From assembly GCA_045535815.1 (NCBI GenBank), contig JAZSMJ010000054.1:1-7304 (forward strand): a stretch of 7,304 bases of DNA, written 5' to 3'. The notes beneath the pieces were generated by a model. It saw only the letters and a list, made by a program, of their open reading frames with translations. It did not search any database and had not been told where the DNA came from. Positions 4,024 to 7,304 of this stretch are shown here, piece after piece. Each line of letters begins with the position of its first letter. Positions within the stretch are counted from its first letter, which is position 1. Source of the stretch: JAZSMJ01 sp045535815. Its GTDB lineage: Bacteria; Bacillota; Clostridia; Oscillospirales; CAG-272. A program made the translations under genes and the position numbers.

Positions 4024-4395
4024 TTACTTAAGTTCAACAACTGCGCCTGCTTCTGTGAGCTGAGCCTTGATAGCTTCTGCTTCTTCCTTAGTAGCGCCTT
4101 CCTTGATAGCCTTAGGAGCACTCTCAACGAGGTCCTTAGCGTCCTTAAGTCCGAGACCTGTGAGCTCACGAACAACCTTGATAACGTCGAGCTTCTTAGC
4201 TCCTGCTTCCTTAAGGATAACGTCGAACTCTGTCTTTTCTTCAGCTGCTGCTGCGGGAGCTGCTGCGCCTGCAACTGCAACGGGAGCTGCGGAAACACCA
4301 AACTCTTCTTCGAGAGCCTTAACGAGATCCGCAAGTTCAAGTATAGTTAATTCTTTTATTTCATCTAAAAGCTTTGTTGTCTTTTCTGTAGCCAT
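4024..4395 (-). CDS. rplL: Large-subunit ribosomal protein bL12 (L7/L12)
   Basis: The 123-residue protein is the multicopy stalk protein of the 50S subunit, recruiting translation factors. The N-terminal dimerisation helices (about 1-33, LTILELADLVKALEEEFGV) bind L10; an Ala/Pro-rich hinge spans about 36-52; the C-terminal domain (about 53-123) carries the conserved EKTEFDVIL, KKLDVIKVVRELTGLGLKDAKDLVE and AGAVVELK segments that contact EF-G and EF-Tu. Length is normal. The ATG (complement of 4393-4395) has GGAGGT 8 nt upstream. It follows rplJ by 52 nt in the same transcript and is the last gene before a strong terminator. Identification is certain from sequence. Confidence 0.98.
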   Translation of the reverse strand: MATEKTTKLLDEIKELTILELADLVKALEEEFGVSAAPVAVAGAAAPAAAAEEKTEFDVILKEAGAKKLDVIKVVRELTGLGLKDAKDLVESAPKAIKEGATKEEAEAIKAQLTEAGAVVELK

Positions 4396-4436
4396 TTTAA
4401 ATTACCTCCGTTTTTCTATAATTAATAGTAAAATTT

Positions 4437-4455
4437 AAGCGTAAGACTTACGCTT
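4437..4455. repeat. 19-bp palindrome at the rplJ stop codon
   Basis: AAGCGTAAG-A-CTTACGCTT has 9-bp perfect arms around one base and contains the rplJ stop codon (complement of 4448-4450). Read leftwards it is followed by AAATTTTAC rather than a clean U-tract. It may be an mRNA processing or partial-attenuation site between rplJ and rplL; no direct evidence of either. Confidence 0.6.
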
Positions 4456-5002
4456 CTGCGGGAGCCTCTGCAGCTTCTTCTGCAGGAGCCTCTGCGGGAG
4501 CATCGGCACCGCCGTCCTTATCGATCTTAGCCTGCAATACGTAAGCGAGGCCGTAGAGAGAGGACTGGAGACTTCCGAGCATCTTTCCGATGAGTATTTC
4601 CTTTGAAGGAATGTCAGCAAGCTCGTTAACTGCTGCTGCATCAACTACTGCACCGTCAATGAAACCGGCCTTGATATTGAATGTTTCAATCTTGTCGGTA
4701 TACTTTTTGATTATCTTTGCAGGAGCGATCGGATCGTTTGTGCTTATAGCGATAGCGGACATACCGTTGAGGTACTGAACCATTTCACCGAAGCCTACGT
4801 TTTCGCAAGCTCTGGAGCAAAGCTTATTCTTATAAACCTTGTACTCTACGCCTGCTGCACGAAGTTCCTTACGAAGAGCTGTATCGTCTTCAACAGTTAT
4901 ACCTGTGTAATCAACGAGAACACCCGAAACTGCGCTCTGAAGCTTTTCGCTGAGAGCCTTCACCATTTCCTGCTTTTCTTCCAAAATCTTCTTACTTGGC
5001 AT
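4448..5002 (-). CDS. rplJ: Large-subunit ribosomal protein uL10
   Basis: The 184-residue protein anchors the L7/L12 dimers to 23S rRNA and, as the L10(L12)4 complex, represses its own operon. The N-terminal rRNA-binding domain has the family features VLVDYTGITVEDDTALRKELRAAGVEYKVYKNKL (about 28-61), followed by GMSAIAISTNDPIAPAKIIKKY and FNIKAGFIDG. The C-terminal helix (IPSKEILIGKMLGSLQSSLYGLAYVLQAKI, about 131-160) binds L12. It ends in an acidic Ala/Pro/Glu tail (about 163-184), a common low-complexity extension in clostridia. The ATG (complement of 5000-5002) has GGGAGG 9 nt upstream. The usual upstream neighbours rplK and rplA are absent; argD precedes it, and the operon has its own promoter and leader. 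Confidence 0.98.
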   Translation of the reverse strand: MPSKKILEEKQEMVKALSEKLQSAVSGVLVDYTGITVEDDTALRKELRAAGVEYKVYKNKLCSRACENVGFGEMVQYLNGMSAIAISTNDPIAPAKIIKKYTDKIETFNIKAGFIDGAVVDAAAVNELADIPSKEILIGKMLGSLQSSLYGLAYVLQAKIDKDGGADAPAEAPAEEAAEAPAEA

Positions 5003-5020
5003 ATTTTTTCACCTCCCAAT

Positions 5021-5190
5021 AAAAAAATCCGTTGAATTGTTATGTTACTCCAAACATAACACACCGACGGAAAGTTAAAATAAAATATTTATTTCAACGG
5101 CAAAATATGCCAAACTCGATCAAAAAACGAGCCTTTTCCTCGGCAGGAAAAACTATGTTTTTACCTTTAAACCTGCTGTCTTTGGAGTAC
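5021..5190 (-). promoter_or_regulatory. L10 leader (autoregulatory rplJL mRNA leader) with an attenuator-like 3' end
   Basis: Read leftwards, the leader begins near 5190 and contains the L10-leader hallmark: AGACAGCAGG (5171-5180) and CCTGCCGAGG (5138-5147) as the two sides of a stem with the conserved CCGAGG edge, enclosing a hairpin with an AAAAAC/GTTTTT arm pair. This is the known binding site type of the L10(L12)4 complex. Further down, a 9-bp hairpin lies at 5038-5061, and TTCAACGG (5029-5036) can pair perfectly with CCGTTGAA (5093-5100) or partly with CCGTCGG (5064-5070). Seven U (5021-5027) follow at once, just before the rplJ ribosome site. That suggests transcription attenuation, as described for Bacillus rplJL. 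Confidence 0.85.
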
Positions 5191-5196
5191 CCATAT

Positions 5197-5225
5197 ATAC
5201 TATCATATAAAAACCGTTTTGTCAA
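5197..5225 (-). promoter_or_regulatory. Promoter of rplJ-rplL
   Basis: On the minus strand: TTGACA (5220-5225), a 17-nt spacer, and TAGTAT (5197-5202) preceded by TGA, i.e. an extended -10. The expected start is near 5190, at the beginning of the L10 leader. Confidence 0.8.
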
Positions 5226-5253
5226 GCACTTTTTTATAATTTTTAAAATAGGC

Positions 5254-5279
5254 AAAGCCGCAGTTCAAACTGCGGCTTT
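5254..5279. terminator. Terminator hairpin overlapping the argD stop codon
   Basis: Arms 5254-5265 and 5268-5279 (AAAGCCGCAGTT and its complement) form a 12-bp stem. The argD TGA (complement of 5265-5267) lies at the tip, so the last codons of argD (KAAV) are one arm. Leftwards it is followed by UUUGCCUAUUUU, a mediocre U-tract; the rightward face has a better CUUUUU. It separates the arg operon from the rplJ promoter. Confidence 0.7.
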
Positions 5280-6437
5280 TTCACATACTTCTTTTATTAC
5301 GGATAGCGCTCGTTCAAGCGTTTGCGTCGGGATATTGAGTGCCGGAAGGAGTCTTACCTTGTTCTTGGCTTTTATGACTAAAACGCCTTTTTCACGGCAT
5401 TTGGTTATGATATCAGATGCGTCTCCTTCGCATTCGATACCTATCATAAGCCCCATCCCGCTGATGCTTTTTATACCCTTAGCACCGCTTAGCGTTTTGA
5501 ATATCAGCTCCGATTTTGCTCTCACCTGTGAAAGAAGCTCACCGTCTATTCTCGAAAGCACCGATACAGCACCTGCGCAGGATACGGGATTTCCACCGAA
5601 GGTCGAGCCGTGATCGCCGGATACAAGCACACCGGCAGTTTTTTTATAAAACAGCGTTGCGCCTATCGGAAGTCCCCCTCCCAGACCCTTTGCGGTGGTC
5701 ACGATGTCGGGAGTAACGCCGTAGTTCATATAGGCGTAAAGCTGGCCGCTTCTACCGTTTCCGGTCTGCACCTCGTCTGCAATAACGAGTATATCCTCTT
5801 TTTCGGCTATCTCAAATACGCCCTTGACGAAATCATGATCGAGCGGCAGAACACCACCCTCACCCTGTATGAATTCCATCATAACGGCGGCAACCTTATT
5901 CTCGCTTATCAGCTTCTTCACCGACTCGATATCATTTGCATCGGCATAGACGAATCCGTCTGTCAGCGGAAGAAAATCGTGGTGAAAAACGTCCTGACCG
6001 GTTGCGGCAAGAGTGGTCACCGTTCTGCCGTGGAAGCTGTTTTTAAGGGTTATTACGGTATAGGTATCTGCTCCCTTTTTTAGTGCGGCGTACTTTCTTG
6101 CAGTCTTTATTGCACACTCGTTTGCCTCTGCTCCCGAATTGGAAAAAAAGACCTTTTCCGCACCGGTGCGCTCACAAAGCATCTTAGCAAGCTCTGCGCA
6201 GGGCTGTGAATAGTACAGATTTGACGTATGCTGCACCTTTGATAGCTGGTCGGTGACTGCGCTTATCCACTGCTCGTCCGCAACACCGAAGGTGTTGACC
6301 GCAATACCCGTGCCCATATCTATATATTCACGTCCGCTCTCATCATAAACTATGCTTCCCTTTCCCGAAGCTATCTGCACGGGAAAACGTGCATAGGTAT
6401 TTTCTATATATTTTGCATCAAGCTCTTTTACGTTCAT
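5265..6437 (-). CDS. argD: Acetylornithine aminotransferase
   Basis: The 390-residue class-III PLP aminotransferase interconverts N-acetylglutamate semialdehyde and N2-acetylornithine, the fourth step of ornithine/arginine synthesis, in the cytoplasm. Visible motifs in order: YIDMGTGIAVNTFG (38-51), the phosphate-binding SNSGAEANE (99-107), FHGRT (135-139), EFIQGEGG (188-195), the PLP-ring DEVQTGNGRSG (221-231, with D221 and Q224), Schiff-base lysine K250 in TTAKGLGGGLPIGA, and STFGGNP (278-284). Length is typical. The ATG (complement of 6435-6437) has TGGAGA 7 nt upstream. It follows argB by 29 nt, which settles the substrate in favour of acetylornithine over ornithine or GABA, although such enzymes often also act on succinyl-diaminopimelate. 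Confidence 0.96.
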   Translation of the reverse strand: MNVKELDAKYIENTYARFPVQIASGKGSIVYDESGREYIDMGTGIAVNTFGVADEQWISAVTDQLSKVQHTSNLYYSQPCAELAKMLCERTGAEKVFFSNSGAEANECAIKTARKYAALKKGADTYTVITLKNSFHGRTVTTLAATGQDVFHHDFLPLTDGFVYADANDIESVKKLISENKVAAVMMEFIQGEGGVLPLDHDFVKGVFEIAEKEDILVIADEVQTGNGRSGQLYAYMNYGVTPDIVTTAKGLGGGLPIGATLFYKKTAGVLVSGDHGSTFGGNPVSCAGAVSVLSRIDGELLSQVRAKSELIFKTLSGAKGIKSISGMGLMIGIECEGDASDIITKCREKGVLVIKAKNKVRLLPALNIPTQTLERALSVIKEVCEKAAV

Positions 6438-6466
6438 ACGATATTCTCCAATATCTTTTCTGTTTA

Positions 6467-7304
6467 TTATTCGTATTCCGAATCGCTGTCGCTTATGACC
6501 ATAGTTCCGGCACCCTCATCGGTAAGTGTTTCTATAAGTATTGCGTGAGGAACTCTTCCGTCAAGTATAATGACCTTCTTGACACCGAGGTTTATAGCGT
6601 CTATACAGCACTCTACCTTGGGTATCATTCCGCCCGAGATAACGTCCGTTTCAAACAGCCCCTTTGCCTGGGAGACGGTCATACACTTGATTATCGAATC
6701 GGGATCGTCCTTATCGCTGAGCACACCTGCGATATCGGTCATAGAAATAAGTCTTTCGGCATGCATCGCTCCTGCGATGTGCGATGCTGCAGTATCTGCG
6801 TTAATATTATATGAATTGCCTTCTTTATCGCAACCGACGGTAGAAACTACGGGAATATATCCCTTCTCGAGAAGGTCGGTTATCGGCTCTATATTGATGT
6901 CGGTTATCCTGCCGACGTATCCGTATCTTTCATCCTTCATCTCGGCTCTTATCATATGGCCGTCCATACCGGATATACCCATCGCCTTACCGCCCTTGGT
7001 TTGAAGGAGGTTAACAAGACTTTTGTTTATCTTTCCTGCAAGGACCATCTGTACTATGTCAGCCGTCTCTTTGTCGGTTACTCTCAGACCGTCAACGAAC
7101 ACCGACTCCTTACCTATCTTTTTAAGCATATCGGTTATCTCGGGGCCTCCGCCATGCACCAAAACGACCTTTACCCCTATAAGATGCAGAAGGACGATAT
7201 CCTCCATTACCTGCTCCTTAAGCTCGTCGTTTATCATAGCGTTTCCGCCGTATTTGATAACCACTATCTTGCCGTTGTATTTCATTATGTACGGGAGCGC
7301 TTGC
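6467..7304 (-). CDS. argB: N-acetylglutamate kinase, N-terminus cut off by the window edge
   Basis: An amino-acid-kinase-family protein that phosphorylates N-acetylglutamate, the second step of arginine synthesis. Seen in order: IVVIKYGGNAM (glycine-rich loop with the catalytic Lys), VLVHGGGPEI, GLRVTD, GISGMDG, a central INADTAASHIAGAM segment, and SGGMIPKVECCIDAI near the C-terminus. The frame stays open upstream of the ATG at 7285: codons from 7303 read QALPYI before MKYNGK. ArgB proteins normally have such an ALPYI helix immediately before the K/R-Y/F-x-GK strand, so 7285 is an internal Met and the real start lies outside the window. At least 278 residues are present of an expected 290-300. 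It is transcribed into argD, 29 nt downstream. Confidence 0.96.
   Translation of the reverse strand, partial: QALPYIMKYNGKIVVIKYGGNAMINDELKEQVMEDIVLLHLIGVKVVLVHGGGPEITDMLKKIGKESVFVDGLRVTDKETADIVQMVLAGKINKSLVNLLQTKGGKAMGISGMDGHMIRAEMKDERYGYVGRITDINIEPITDLLEKGYIPVVSTVGCDKEGNSYNINADTAASHIAGAMHAERLISMTDIAGVLSDKDDPDSIIKCMTVSQAKGLFETDVISGGMIPKVECCIDAINLGVKKVIILDGRVPHAILIETLTDEGAGTMVISDSDSEYE

Noticed and set aside
3786..4031. 81-codon rightward and 61-codon leftward frames between the SLOG gene and rplL
   Set aside because: Both are translations of the palindromic repeat and the rplL terminator; the apparent protein mirrors the inverted repeat.
7283..7285. ATG at 7285 as the argB start
   Set aside because: The frame remains open to the window edge and encodes the ALPYI segment that normally precedes this position in ArgB; no ribosome site precedes it.

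Overview
The window looks like a chromosomal segment of an anaerobic Firmicute, most likely a gut-type Clostridia of the Ruminococcus/Oscillospirales kind. The reasons are AT-leaning DNA with strong GGAGG ribosome sites, clostridial protein types (reverse rubrerythrin, stand-alone FTR-beta-like protein, rubredoxin), an L10 leader before rplJL, and many GC-rich palindromic repeats between genes. Species is not claimed.

Layout, left to right. (1) 1-197: the 3' end of a FlaR/adenylate-kinase-like gene on +. (2) 198-480: a non-coding stretch full of short repeats and hairpins built on GTGTGTA. (3) 481-2124 on -: a compact operon trxA - CRP/FNR-type regulator - reverse rubrerythrin, ending in a strong terminator. 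(4) 2125-2332: a divergent regulatory region with a TGTGA-N5-TCACT dyad lying almost exactly midway between two opposed -10 boxes. (5) 2333-2767 on +: an FTR-beta-like protein and a 51-residue rubredoxin, then a terminator. (6) 2768-3092: palindromic repeats. (7) 3059-3274: an apparently complete small-RNA transcription unit (extended -10 promoter, long irregular hairpin starting at the predicted +1, intrinsic terminator). (8) 3281-3760 on +: a SLOG/DUF1273-like gene. Items 7 and 8 are bracketed by an exact 23-bp direct repeat. (9) 3761-4023: more palindromic repeats and the rplL terminator. (10) 4024-5225 on -: rplJ-rplL with its own promoter, L10 leader and attenuator-like U-tract. (11) 5265-7304 on -: argD and the 5'-truncated argB.

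How the genes fit together. The five genes around 2191 make a plausible redox/peroxide-defence module. Rubrerythrin removes peroxide, rubredoxin passes electrons, thioredoxin reduces disulfides, the FTR-like protein may reduce thioredoxin or a related partner, and the cysteine-rich CRP/FNR protein probably controls both arms through the shared dyad. ArgB and ArgD are the second and fourth enzymes of ornithine/arginine synthesis. RplJ and RplL form the ribosomal stalk.

The least explained part is 3059-3760: a highly structured RNA followed by a nucleotide-binding-fold protein whose start codon lies 7 nt after the RNA's terminator and has no recognisable ribosome site of its own.
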